A stretch of DNA of 64,000 nucleotides, taken from positions 1,178,001 to 1,242,000 of the forward strand of contig NZ_ATLK01000001.1 of NCBI RefSeq assembly GCF_000737845.1, written 5' to 3'. The notes below the pieces were generated by a model. That model was not told the DNA's origin. It saw only the letters and a program-made list of their open reading frames with translations, and did no database searches. The position numbers and the translations under genes are program-made. The stretch comes from Bifidobacterium bombi DSM 19703. GTDB taxonomy: Bacteria > Actinomycetota > Actinomycetes > Actinomycetales > Bifidobacteriaceae. This document shows positions 18,369-27,152 of this stretch, piece after piece (within the stretch, counting starts at the first letter, position 1; the number at the start of each line of letters is the position of its first letter).

Positions 18369-19130
18369 TCACCTGCCATTCCTTGTCATACCGCCATCCA
18401 GTTCATGGGCGGCACCACGACGCAATTCGTGCTCTTCAAAAGCCATGACGAAGGGAATTGACCGCCGCCCACCGTCAACCGGATCGACGACTTGAATGTC
18501 ATGCGCGGCCGTCATGTCGCTGGCTGACGCAGAGGGAGCGGTATCATGCATTGCGCCGGCCACCTCGCCAGAGCCGTCGATGCTGCCGCCAGTGGCACAT
18601 GCGGCGACGGCATCACTTCGCGAATCGTCCACCCCACCTATCAGCGAGGCCACGGCCAACACCTGCGCACCGGCGCGGGATACGATCCCGAAGTCAAGGC
18701 TTAGCTCATTGCCATTATGTAATGTAACCAGGGAGGAGGTCTGTACATAGGATTTCTCGGAAAGCCAGGCATCCACAAGTATGACCTTCTTCCCCTCGAT
18801 GGACGGCCCTTTGATGGATGGGTAAACGAAGTCCATAACAAACCCGTCCAATCCGAAGCCAGCTTGCGCCGCCGAGGTTACCATAGCCGTGACCACTGGA
18901 ACCGCAGCCGCCGTCAGCGCACCAACGGCATCGAAAGAACCAGCCCCAAAACCCCGGCGATCAAGTTCATCGAGCAATACGGAACCCAGCACGCAAGCCC
19001 CTTCATGACTCAAGGTCACCGCGAACAATTCATTGAACGGCTTGTCTGAAATCTGCTGCTCAAGCAAGGCACGCAACGTCTCTTTGTCATCCAGCCGATG
19101 CGCATCGACCGTCCGTGTACGTTGCGCCAT
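18369..19130 (-). CDS. orotate phosphoribosyltransferase-like protein with degenerate PRPP motif
   Basis: About 253 residues with a type I phosphoribosyltransferase layout: FDAVGALTAAAVPVVTAMVT resembles the PyrE core, and KKVILVDAWLSEKSYVQTSS occupies the place of the PRPP loop. The usual acidic pair and glycine-rich loop (VDDVxTTG) are not conserved; only VD remains. About 60 Ser/Ala/Asp-rich residues follow, which PyrE lacks. A true orotate phosphoribosyltransferase role is therefore doubtful and a binding or regulatory role is possible. The ATG at 19130 has GGAG 5 bases upstream; the open frame reaches 19337. The SpoU gene follows directly. Confidence 0.6.
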   Translation of the reverse strand: MAQRTRTVDAHRLDDKETLRALLEQQISDKPFNELFAVTLSHEGACVLGSVLLDELDRRGFGAGSFDAVGALTAAAVPVVTAMVTSAAQAGFGLDGFVMDFVYPSIKGPSIEGKKVILVDAWLSEKSYVQTSSLVTLHNGNELSLDFGIVSRAGAQVLAVASLIGGVDDSRSDAVAACATGGSIDGSGEVAGAMHDTAPSASASDMTAAHDIQVVDPVDGGRRSIPFVMAFEEHELRRGAAHELDGGMTRNGR

Positions 19131-19342
19131 TCGAACTCCGTCCTCACGATCTAGGTTCTCCATACTGTCACCATAACGTGAGTGCAGGTCATAGACCAAC
19201 ACTTCACGAAGCTGCATCCAAAAAGCCGCTGCGTCGAATTCTCTCCATGGACCACCCGAAGCACACCGATCTGCTGAGATCAACAGACACCGTGTGCGAA
19301 CGTCACGACAGGAGCACTGGCACACCGTCCACATCACCGACT

Positions 19343-20734
19343 TCAGACAGGCGTGACCGGAGAATCGTCATCCGATTGAAGCTCGGGAGCGCTAAGCTCA
19401 CGTAGGTTGGCCTTATCTGGATCGACCATCTCGACGGGTTCAATCACCTTGTTTCCATCGATCTTCTGCATCTTACGCGCCGTAACGAGCACGCGCGACT
19501 CCAACGACGATGCGAATCGATTGTATGCGTTCACGGTGCTTGAAATGGATTTGCCCAGTTTGTTTGCATTCGCCCCCAAGGTCGCGAATCTCTCATAGAG
19601 CTCGCGAGAAAGCCTGAACAACGTCTTGGCATCATCTGTAAGGCTCTGCTGTTGCCACGCGAACGCCACCGATTTGAGCACCGCCCACAACGTGACTGGA
19701 GAGGTCAATGCCACCTTCTGGGCGAATGCATCATCCATCAATGAGGGGTCAACCTCAAGAGCCGACTGAAGCAAAGCATCATTGGGGATGAAGGCTATGA
19801 CGAAATCAGGCGCGGTATCAAACGCATTCCAGTATGCCTTGTCTCCCAGCGTTTTCACATGCTCGCGCAAGGCACGCGCATGGGCCTGCAGCAAACTCTT
19901 CCGTCTGTCAAGGTCTTCGGGCGAAGCCGTCTCTGGAATCTCGCAAGCCCTTTGATAATCGGAATACGGTACCTTGGCATCAATCGGAATGGCCTTCCCG
20001 CCGGGCAGATGGATCACCATATCCGGCCGTTGAATATTGCCCTCGGGGTCGGTGACCACCACTTGGGTGTCGAAATCGACATGCTCCAGAAGACCCGCCG
20101 ACTCTACTATGTTGCGCAGCTGCGCCTCACCCCAGGCGCCACGAACCTTGTTATTGCGAAGCGCGGCAGACAATGAACTCGTCTCCTTATCGAGCCTTGC
20201 CTGCTGGTCCCCAAGACCCTTGAGCTGCTGGCCCAAAGCGCCCATCTCGCTTTTACGTCCCTCCTCGATTTGGGCGACTTTCATCTGCAGCGCATCGAGA
20301 TTCTTCTGCACCGGGGCGAGCGCCGCAATCACTTTGCTCTGCTCGCTCATGGTCTTGGCCTGTTCCTCGCGCTTTCGTTCCGCCTCCTGTGCGGCACGCT
20401 CGCGTTCATGCTGCACTCTGATTTGCTCGGCCTGCTGTGCCTGGGCAAGCTGCGATTTGACGAACGACAGCTGTTGACTCAGACCTTCCGCCTGAGCGCG
20501 AACACGTGCGTTGTCCGCGTTCAACGCCGAGACCTGTGCGTTGAGGCTCTCGTTTCTGGACCGAAGCGCGTCTGCCTCCTGCACGGTAAGCATACCCGCA
20601 CCAAGACCACCTTCGGCCCCATCGTGGAGCACGGAGCGCTCACCCTTCGTCTTACCTACGGCATACCCGGCGATCAGCCCCAGAGCCGCTACGATAAGCA
20701 TAAGAACTATTCCAACCACAGGATTATCGAACAT
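19343..20734 (-). CDS. rmuC: RmuC family DNA recombination protein
   Basis: A 463-residue protein with an N-terminal membrane anchor (VVGIVLMLIVAALGLIAGYA), a long coiled coil (about residues 40-170, rich in Gln, Ala and Glu) and the conserved RmuC nuclease-like domain: VRGAWGEAQLRNIVESAGLL, RPDMVIHLPGGKAIPIDAKV and PDFVIAFIPNDALLQSAL. RmuC limits inverted-repeat-associated rearrangements. The ATG at 20734 lies inside a perfect SOS palindrome, and a minus-strand TATAAT ends 12 bases before it. There is no Shine-Dalgarno, so the message probably has a leader of only a few bases. LexA control is inferred from the box. Confidence 0.9.
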   Translation of the reverse strand: MFDNPVVGIVLMLIVAALGLIAGYAVGKTKGERSVLHDGAEGGLGAGMLTVQEADALRSRNESLNAQVSALNADNARVRAQAEGLSQQLSFVKSQLAQAQQAEQIRVQHERERAAQEAERKREEQAKTMSEQSKVIAALAPVQKNLDALQMKVAQIEEGRKSEMGALGQQLKGLGDQQARLDKETSSLSAALRNNKVRGAWGEAQLRNIVESAGLLEHVDFDTQVVVTDPEGNIQRPDMVIHLPGGKAIPIDAKVPYSDYQRACEIPETASPEDLDRRKSLLQAHARALREHVKTLGDKAYWNAFDTAPDFVIAFIPNDALLQSALEVDPSLMDDAFAQKVALTSPVTLWAVLKSVAFAWQQQSLTDDAKTLFRLSRELYERFATLGANANKLGKSISSTVNAYNRFASSLESRVLVTARKMQKIDGNKVIEPVEMVDPDKANLRELSAPELQSDDDSPVTPV

Positions 20735-20743
20735 ATGTTCGAT
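20726..20743. promoter_or_regulatory. LexA (SOS) box over the rmuC start codon
   Basis: ATCGAACATATGTTCGAT is a perfect 18-base palindrome. Its core, CGAACATATGTTCG, matches the Gram-positive LexA consensus CGAAC-N4-GTTCG. It contains the rmuC ATG and lies just downstream of the -10 box, so a bound repressor would cover the transcription start. Confidence 0.8.
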
Positions 20744-20746
20744 GTT

Positions 20747-20752
20747 ATTATA
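20747..20752 (-). promoter_or_regulatory. -10 box of rmuC
   Basis: A perfect TATAAT on the minus strand directly abuts the LexA box, 12 bases before the start codon. The -35 region (CGTCGG at 17 bases) is poor. Confidence 0.6.
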
Positions 20753-20844
20753 CAATTCGAGTGCACACGCCGACGATTCCGATCCGTCGTATGATTGTTT
20801 TCTCTGCACGACCTGCAATGATGGAGATGAAAGGAGGAAGACGA

Positions 20845-21672
20845 TTGCACATCAGCATATTCAACATATTCCAAGACGGACTTGCCGCCGTTGTGGCCGC
20901 GGTGTTGACATGGTTTGTCATCCAATTCTTCCATTCCGACGGAGCGGACGCCTCCACTGAGGCGACCCTGCTTGGGCACGGTGACATGAAGGCCGTGTCA
21001 GACCCTTCGAAGCTCCGCGATTACACTAAACACACGTCACGCTCACTCGCCATCGCCGCGATACTCACCGTTCCCGTGCTTGTCGTTTCGTTGTTCACAC
21101 GATCAGCTCCAGGATTCCTGCCATCGTGGCTTGACAGCCCTTGGCTCCAGGCGATTCTCATCACGCCGGTGATGTTCTACTGCGGCTCATCCGTGCTGCA
21201 CGAAGGATGGGAGGCACTCAAGCACAGGATTCCCGGCAGGTCGGTCCTTATCTCGCTGGGCATCATTGCCTCCTACCTTTACAGTATGGTGCTGTGCATC
21301 GCAGGCAATCAGCTGCCAAATGGCTCTCACCCTTATTTTGAAGTCACCGGCATCATCATCTCCCTGTCGCTGTTCGTAGACCGGCTGAAGGCAGGCGCCT
21401 TGCGCCTACATTCCTCTACTTCACAACGGCGGACTGCCAATGTGGAAGCATCCACTCAATTGGCGCATGTCGCCGCGTTCATTAGAGTTTTCGTCATCGC
21501 GAGTCTGTGCGCAGCGATTTGGTGCTTCGCAATATTCCTGGTATTCGGACCTCAGCCGCGGTTGGCGAACGCCTTAATCATCGCCATAGGGGTTCTACTC
21601 ATCACCGGATTGTTCCTTTCAGCCTACTCCATATGGGAACTTGCTCGGGAGCCACGCACAAACCAGGATTGA
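20845..21672 (+). CDS. membrane protein resembling a P1B ATPase without its catalytic domains
   Basis: A 275-residue, multi-helix protein. Helices in about residues 65-185 follow the order of copper-type P1B ATPases: SLAIAAILTVPVLVVSLF, WLQAILITPVMFYCGSSV, GWEALKHRIPGRSVLISLGI, IIASYLYSMVLC and YFEVTGIIISLSLFVDRLKA. A soluble stretch of only about 30 residues replaces the actuator domain. Two last helices follow (FIRVFVIASLCAAIWCFAIF and ANALIIAIGVLLITGLFL), where the ion-binding CPC should be but TGL is found. The DKTG phosphorylation loop, TGES and GDGxND are all absent. A TTG start with AAAGGAGG 7 bases upstream fixes the N-terminus. It is divergent from rmuC. Pumping activity is not possible from this gene alone. 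Confidence 0.7.
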   Translation: MHISIFNIFQDGLAAVVAAVLTWFVIQFFHSDGADASTEATLLGHGDMKAVSDPSKLRDYTKHTSRSLAIAAILTVPVLVVSLFTRSAPGFLPSWLDSPWLQAILITPVMFYCGSSVLHEGWEALKHRIPGRSVLISLGIIASYLYSMVLCIAGNQLPNGSHPYFEVTGIIISLSLFVDRLKAGALRLHSSTSQRRTANVEASTQLAHVAAFIRVFVIASLCAAIWCFAIFLVFGPQPRLANALIIAIGVLLITGLFLSAYSIWELAREPRTNQD

Positions 21673-21907
21673 CGCTCGACACCGCCGGTCGCATCCGACA
21701 AGGCGGCGACTGCGACAATCTTCGAAGGCACTACGGCACAAAGGAACACGGACATAATCTAATCCAAGAACCACTGGCGGTGGTTTCGCAGTCGCCACCG
21801 AACGCATCCGTGAACCCACGGAAATGGAATCAGTGCGGATGGATCAAGACAGGTCATCACCCATCCGCATCTGACGACCCGCGGGGAACGCACCTTTAGA
21901 CCTGAAC

Positions 21908-21951
21908 TGTTCGTTTGAACGGTTCGTTCAGACGAACCGTTCAAACGAACA
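21908..21951. terminator. perfect 20-bp hairpin at the end of clpB
   Basis: The arms (21908-21927 and 21932-21951) are complementary over all 20 bases, with a 4-base loop TCAG. It sits 18 bases past the clpB stop and also downstream of the P1B-like gene, so it could stop transcription from both sides. There is no T-run on either strand. Confidence 0.65.
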
Positions 21952-21969
21952 CTCGCACTCCTGAATGCG

Positions 21970-24609
21970 TCACGCCTTCCCTTCCTGCGAATCCTCGGCA
22001 AGCGGGTCGGATGGCATGACAGTGAGTTCAAGATGCTCGCCACCGGTCTGGTCGACCAACACGGTGTCACCGTCATGCACCGCTCCGCTGAGCAGCATGC
22101 GGGCCATCTGATCGCCGACCTCGGTCTGCACCAGCCGACGCAGCGGACGAGCCCCGTAGGCGGGGTCGTAACCGGCATCGGCAAGCCAGGACTTGGCGGC
22201 CTGGGTGACCGACAACGTAATGCGCCGATCGGTCAGACGCGAGGCGACCTGCTTTACCTGAATATCCACGATGCCGCCAAGCTCTTCGCGTGTGAGCGGA
22301 TGGAATATTACCATCTCATCAAGCCTGTTGAGGAATTCCGGCTTGAAGTGCGCGTGGGCCGCATCCATGACCGCCTCACGTTTCGCGTCTTCATCCAGGT
22401 CATCCTGAACCAGGAACTGCGAACCCAAGTTCGAAGTCATGATGAGGATGGTGTTCTTGAAGTCCACCGTCCGGCCCTGTCCATCAGTAAGCCTTCCGTC
22501 ATCCAACACCTGTAGCAGCAGGTCGAACACCTCCGGGTTGGCCTTCTCCACTTCGTCGAACAGCACCACGGAGTATGGACGGCGCCGTACGGCTTCGGTC
22601 AGTTGACCGCCCTCGTCATAACCGACGTAGCCTGGTGCAGCACCGATAAGCCGCGATACCGAGGATTTCTCCATGTATTCGCTCATGTCGATGCGCACCA
22701 TGGCCTTCTCGTCGTCGAACAGGAAGTCCGCAAGCGCCTTGGCCAGTTCGGTCTTGCCCACGCCCGTAGGCCCGAGGAACATGAAGGATCCCGTCGGTCT
22801 ATCGGGGTCGGAGATACCTGCACGCGAACGGCGAACCGCATCTGAAACGGCTTGGATGGCCTCTTTCTGTCCAATCACCCGCTTGGACAGAAAGTCTTCC
22901 ATGTGGAGCAGCTTCTCGTTCTCCCCCTGCATGAGCCGTCCGACCGGAATGCCCGTCCACTCGGAGACGATACCAGCTACGGAATCAGCGTCCACATGGT
23001 CGGGAACCATGGGTTCCGTCTCCTGGCCACTATCGTTCTGCTCATCCGCGGCCTGCTCGGCCAAGTCCAACTGTTTCTGGATCGCCGGTATCTCACCGTA
23101 CAGAATGCGGCTGGCTTCTTCGAGGTTGCCCTCGCGGGTGAACTTGTCGGCCTGAACACGCTTGGCATCGAGTTGGGCACGCAAATCGCCCACCTTGTTG
23201 TGCCCCGCCTTTTCAGCATCCCACCGGGTCTTCAATCCCGCAAGCTTCTCACGGGTATCCGCAAGCTCCGATTGCAACTTCTTCAGTTGGATCTTGCTGG
23301 CCGGGTCCTCGGCTTTCTTCAGCTGCATCTCCTCCATTTCGAGACGCGTCTCGCGGCGCTGCAGCTCATCGATCTCCTCGGGCTGACTGTCAAGCTCCAT
23401 GCGCAGGTGCGCGGCGGCCTCATCCACCAAGTCGATTGCCTTATCAGGCAGCTGACGACCGGAGATATAGCGGTTCGAAAGCGTGGCCGCGGCAACAAGA
23501 GCGTCGTCACCGATCGTCACCTTGTGATGAGCCTCGTAACGTTGCTTGAGACCACGAAGGATGGCAATGGTGTCCTCGACACTCGGCTCACCGACGAACA
23601 CCTGCTGGAAACGGCGCTCCAACGCAGGGTCCTTCTCGATGTTCTCGCGATACTCGTCGAGTGTGGTCGCACCGATGAGGCGCAGCTCGCCCCTGGCCAA
23701 CATGGGCTTGAGCATATTGCCCGCATCCATCGATCCTTCGGCGGCACCCGCCCCAACGATGGTATGAATCTCATCGATGAAGGTGATGATCTCGCCATTG
23801 GCACTCTTGATCTCGTTGAGCACGGCCTTGAGGCGTTCTTCGAACTCGCCGCGATACTTCGAGCCAGCCACCATCGATCCTAGGTCGAGACTGATCAGAC
23901 GCTTGTGTTGCAGACCAGTAGGCACGTCACCGGCGACGATACGCTGCGCCAATCCTTCGACCACGGCCGTCTTGCCGACTCCCGGCTCTCCTATCAGCAC
24001 CGGGTTGTTCTTGGTGCGCCTGGAGAGAATCTGGATGACGCGGCGAATCTCCTGATCACGGCCGATGACCGGATCGAGCTTGCCTTCCTTCGCCTGGGCG
24101 GTCAAATCGGTGGAGTATTTCTCCAAGGCCTTGTAATTGCCCTCGGCTTCGGGACTGGTCACTTTAGCTCCGCCACGAACCTTGGGCACGGCATCGCGAA
24201 GCGCCTTGGCCGTGACGTCATGCGAAGTCAGGATGCGGGCGGCCTCGTTCGGCGCCGCATCGATGATTCCCATCAGCAGATGCTCGGTCGAGACATACTC
24301 GTCACCCATCCGCTTCATCTCTTTTTCGGCCTCGCTCAACGTTTGGCTCAGCTGGCGGCTGGCATCCGGCTGCGATGTGGACGATCCACTGGCACTGGGC
24401 AACTGGACCAAGGCGTTGCGTACTTGCGCGCCAATGGCCTGGCGATCACCCCCTGCCGCTTCGATGAGTCCGGGCACCACTCCGTTCTCCTGCCGAAGCA
24501 GCGCATCCAGCAAATGCAGGGTGTCGACCTGCGGATTTCCTGCGGCGGCGGCGCTTTGAACGGCATCTCCGATGGCGCTTTGTGCCATAGTCGTAAAGTT
24601 CTGTTCCAT
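21970..24609 (-). CDS. clpB: ATP-dependent disaggregase ClpB
   Basis: An 879-residue AAA+ chaperone that, with DnaK, rescues aggregated proteins. N-terminal Clp_N repeats ([20 protein letters not shown] and [20 protein letters not shown]) are followed by nucleotide-binding domain 1 ([28 protein letters not shown]), the coiled-coil middle domain (residues about 395-525) and domain 2 ([34 protein letters not shown]). The C-terminal domain is complete. GGAGG lies 7 bases before the ATG at 24609; the longer open frame upstream has no such site. A HAIR element about 110 bases upstream indicates HspR-type heat-shock control. Confidence 0.97.
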   Translation of the reverse strand: MEQNFTTMAQSAIGDAVQSAAAAGNPQVDTLHLLDALLRQENGVVPGLIEAAGGDRQAIGAQVRNALVQLPSASGSSTSQPDASRQLSQTLSEAEKEMKRMGDEYVSTEHLLMGIIDAAPNEAARILTSHDVTAKALRDAVPKVRGGAKVTSPEAEGNYKALEKYSTDLTAQAKEGKLDPVIGRDQEIRRVIQILSRRTKNNPVLIGEPGVGKTAVVEGLAQRIVAGDVPTGLQHKRLISLDLGSMVAGSKYRGEFEERLKAVLNEIKSANGEIITFIDEIHTIVGAGAAEGSMDAGNMLKPMLARGELRLIGATTLDEYRENIEKDPALERRFQQVFVGEPSVEDTIAILRGLKQRYEAHHKVTIGDDALVAAATLSNRYISGRQLPDKAIDLVDEAAAHLRMELDSQPEEIDELQRRETRLEMEEMQLKKAEDPASKIQLKKLQSELADTREKLAGLKTRWDAEKAGHNKVGDLRAQLDAKRVQADKFTREGNLEEASRILYGEIPAIQKQLDLAEQAADEQNDSGQETEPMVPDHVDADSVAGIVSEWTGIPVGRLMQGENEKLLHMEDFLSKRVIGQKEAIQAVSDAVRRSRAGISDPDRPTGSFMFLGPTGVGKTELAKALADFLFDDEKAMVRIDMSEYMEKSSVSRLIGAAPGYVGYDEGGQLTEAVRRRPYSVVLFDEVEKANPEVFDLLLQVLDDGRLTDGQGRTVDFKNTILIMTSNLGSQFLVQDDLDEDAKREAVMDAAHAHFKPEFLNRLDEMVIFHPLTREELGGIVDIQVKQVASRLTDRRITLSVTQAAKSWLADAGYDPAYGARPLRRLVQTEVGDQMARMLLSGAVHDGDTVLVDQTGGEHLELTVMPSDPLAEDSQEGKA

Positions 24610-24720
24610 ATGATTCCTCCATGCTCGTTCACACCCGATGTCCAACCAACCCCGAACGTCCATCGGAAGCGAGATTTCCGTAACTGCCATGTTCAACAGT
24701 TCACGAGCACAGATATTCCC

Positions 24721-24749
24721 AAAAGTTGAGTTAGCTGGACTCAACTTTT
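24721..24749. promoter_or_regulatory. HAIR element (HspR operator) between clpB and upp
   Basis: AAAAGTTGAGT (24721-24731) and ACTCAACTTTT (24739-24749) form a perfect inverted repeat of 11-base arms with a 7-base spacer. The core TTGAGT-N7-ACTCAA is the HAIR consensus CTTGAGT-N7-ACTCAAG apart from the outermost base pair. Confidence 0.82.
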
Positions 24750-24754
24750 ATAAT
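24726..24754 (+). promoter_or_regulatory. plus-strand sigma70-type promoter overlapping the HAIR element
   Basis: TTGAGT (24726-24731), a 17-base spacer and TATAAT (24749-24754) form a near-consensus promoter. It points away from clpB, towards upp. The HAIR element covers both the -35 and the spacer, so HspR would block this promoter. The upp start is 212 bases downstream. A comparably good promoter for clpB on the minus strand is not obvious. Confidence 0.6.
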
Positions 24755-24965
24755 CCTTCGTCGCTGACCCCATGCGCGTAGACGCGATGCGCAAATACCG
24801 TCGCACCCTCGACGCCGAGGGCATCGACCCATGCACGAACTTCAGCCGGACGACGATCGCAACGCGTGCTCCGGCAACGGCGTGCGACCTTGCGGCGTGG
24901 ACGGGCCGTTCCACCACGGCCGCGAGCGCACCTCACCGACCACGGCTGGGATTAGAATCGGAGAC

Positions 24966-25604
24966 ATGCAACTTCATGTATTGAATCACCCGCTGGTGGA
25001 ACACAAGCTCACCGTTCTACGGGACAAGAACACGCCATCCAACATCTTCCGCGAACTGGTCTCAGAGCTCGTCTCACTGGAAGCCTATGAAGCGACGCGC
25101 AACCTCGCCGTCGAAGATCGCGAAATCGAAACCCCAATCTGCACGATGACCGGCAAGCACCTGACCAATCCACGCCCCATGGTGGTTCCCATCCTTCGCG
25201 CCGGCCTGGGTATGCTCGACGGCATGACCCGTCTGCTGCCCACCGCCGAAGTCGGATTCCTCGGAATGAAGCGTGACGAGGACACCCTTGATATCATCAC
25301 CTACGCGAACCGCCTGCCCGAGGACCTGACGGGACGTCAGTGCTTCCTGCTCGACCCGATGCTCGCCACGGGCGGCACCACCGTCGCTGCCACGCATTAC
25401 CTGGCGGAACGCGGAGCCAAGGACATCACCTCGATCAACATCATCGCCGCCCCCGAAGGCCTCAAGCGCGTCGAAGAAACCTTGGATCCGAGCATCGACT
25501 TCAAGGTCGTGGTATGCGGCGTTGACGAAAGACTCAACGAGCACGGCTACATAGTTCCGGGCTTGGGTGACGCAGGCGACCGTCTCTACGGTCTCATCGA
25601 CTGA
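24966..25604 (+). CDS. upp: uracil phosphoribosyltransferase
   Basis: A 212-residue salvage enzyme making UMP from uracil and PRPP. Family landmarks are [20 protein letters not shown] at the N-terminus, [20 protein letters not shown], the PRPP loop [15 protein letters not shown], and the uracil-binding end [20 protein letters not shown]. The ATG at 24966 gives the exact family length; an ATG at 24831 is in frame but would add 45 unrelated residues. A short GGAG lies just upstream. A strong terminator follows. Confidence 0.96.
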   Translation: MQLHVLNHPLVEHKLTVLRDKNTPSNIFRELVSELVSLEAYEATRNLAVEDREIETPICTMTGKHLTNPRPMVVPILRAGLGMLDGMTRLLPTAEVGFLGMKRDEDTLDIITYANRLPEDLTGRQCFLLDPMLATGGTTVAATHYLAERGAKDITSINIIAAPEGLKRVEETLDPSIDFKVVVCGVDERLNEHGYIVPGLGDAGDRLYGLID

Positions 25605-25644
25605 AACACCGAAGTGGTATCGTAACGGCTTCGCAAGTTCTTGC

Positions 25645-25690
25645 AAAATAAGGGGCGTTGTGGCACATGGCCGCATGCGCCCCTTATTTT
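25645..25690 (+). terminator. upp terminator
   Basis: Arms AAAATAAGGGGCG and CGCCCCTTATTTT are perfectly complementary over 13 bases, and the second arm itself ends in TTATTTT. It lies about 40 bases after the upp stop. Confidence 0.9.
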
Positions 25691-25921
25691 CACTTCCCAT
25701 CGCACCCATACACGCCATCAAGATGGCATCATCGGGGTTCATGGGTCCGTGCTGAAAGCCAGCCGTCCCGCTACAACCCGTGCATTAAAGCCGGCACGAT
25801 GTCTTCCGGGCACGACTGTGCATTCATTCATTCAGGGCACCCACAGAACCAACTGACGAAACCCGTTCAAATAAGGCGGAAAACAACACGCGCAAAACGC
25901 AATTCGATTACAGTTGTATGA

Positions 25922-26948
25922 ATGACAGATGACGGCGAGCACGCAAATCGCTTGGCGACAAGCGAGCACACGAATAGACGGGCTAAAATCTGGATTCCCG
26001 ACCAGCCCGGAGCCTGGTTCATGGCACTGGGACCGGCGTTGGGGGGGGTTCGTCATAGGCGGTCCTTCCTGGAGAGGGGCATGGCTTCTTGTGGCTTGGA
26101 CGTTATGCTACTGCCTCCAATTCAGCACGGCACGCTATCTGGCGCTGCTCGCACACAGTACCTCGACGCGCAAAGGAGCGCGGCACCACGGTCATTGCAC
26201 GGGCAACTCGACCACCTCCGCAACGGCCCACCCACGGGCAGATGGCCAGCAGACGGGCTACCTGCAGTCCCATACACCGTCCGATGCCGGCAACGTGCAT
26301 GTGCGGCAGGCGTCCCACACGTCACAGACCCCACATACTACGACGAACGCCGGCAAATTCAACGCACGCACCACGAAATACAAAGCCAGACTGTGCAAGG
26401 CCGCGATACCGACGCTGACATATGCGGCGTGCACGGCGGCAGTCGGGGTCCCCTTGGTCGTACTGACACCGAGACTGTTGTGGTGGGCTCCAGTGATGAT
26501 CGTGCTTGCGGCGATGTCCTTCATCGCGGCTTATGTACGCAAGGAGCGCTCCTTATGGGGAAACGCCGTCGCGGTGATCTGCGCATCATTGATGTGCGCC
26601 ATCACGTCGTCACTGGGAACGCATCATGACGCTCAAACGCTGGTATACGCTTTGACGCCGACCTTGGCCTTCGCCGCCACGGAATATGCATCAGTGCTTT
26701 TCGTGAAGACCATGATCAGAAAACATGGAGATTCCCGATACTACGCACTTTCCATGGGCTATCACCTCATCGTGGCGGTACTCGGCTTCGCCGTACGACC
26801 GCTTTGGGGATTGGCGGCCTGCGTCCTGCTTGCGCGGGCGTGCGCACTTCCTCTGATCAAGCGCCGCATCAGACCTATGTACATAGGAATGGTGGAGATT
26901 GCCACAAGTCTCATGAACTGGCTGGCCATCGTCTTAGGTGCGGCGTGA
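25922..26948 (+). pseudogene. YwiC-like membrane protein, frame broken at a G8 tract
   Basis: The frame opened by ATG 25922 encodes the YwiC-family N-terminus (RAKIWIPDQPGAWFMALGPA) and then fails after a run of eight G at 26041-26048. The next frame continues with FVIGGPSWRGAWLLVAWTLC and the rest of the protein (LLWWAPVMIVLAAMSFIAAY, SVLFVKTMIRKHGDS, YYALSMGYHLIVAVLGFAV) to 26948. Seven G instead of eight would give one protein of about 341 residues with several helices. An in-frame ATG at 25929 opens the distal frame but yields an N-terminus unlike the family. TACAGT at 25909-25914 places the transcription start at about ATG 25922, a leaderless arrangement. The function of YwiC-like proteins is unknown to me. 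It may be a phase-variable gene, a fixed mutation or a sequencing error. Confidence 0.75.
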
Positions 26949-27028
26949 CGGCCCACGAACCATGACGATGGCCGCAAAGGGTGCGGTCAGAAATCATTCT
27001 CATGTACCCCGGCCGATCCGCCCTGTTC

Positions 27029-27124
27029 GCATTCGGAGACGGGCAAACGGAGGCGGTCGCCACGTCGGCACCATAACAGGCTCTCGCAGAAGCATTCGGA
27101 GACGGACAACGGGGACTGTCGCCA
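27029..27124. repeat. two imperfect 33-35-bp direct repeats
   Basis: GCATTCGGAGACGG begins both copies (27029 and 27092), and both end in GTCGCCAC, with a few changes between. They lie in the 200-base space between the convergent YwiC-like gene and the mevalonate operon. No function is apparent. Confidence 0.55.
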
Positions 27125-27152
27125 CCTTGAAACGGCATGATAGCAGGTCCGC

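Noticed and set aside
21908..21951. The long hairpin as a mobile-element inverted repeat or attachment site
   Set aside because: It is a single hairpin with a 4-base loop next to the clpB stop and no transposase or duplicated flank, so a terminator is the simpler reading.
25929..26948. An intact 339-residue YwiC-like gene starting at ATG 25929
   Set aside because: Its first 40 residues do not match the family, whereas the overlapping frame supplies the family N-terminus up to the G8 tract. A frameshift explains both.
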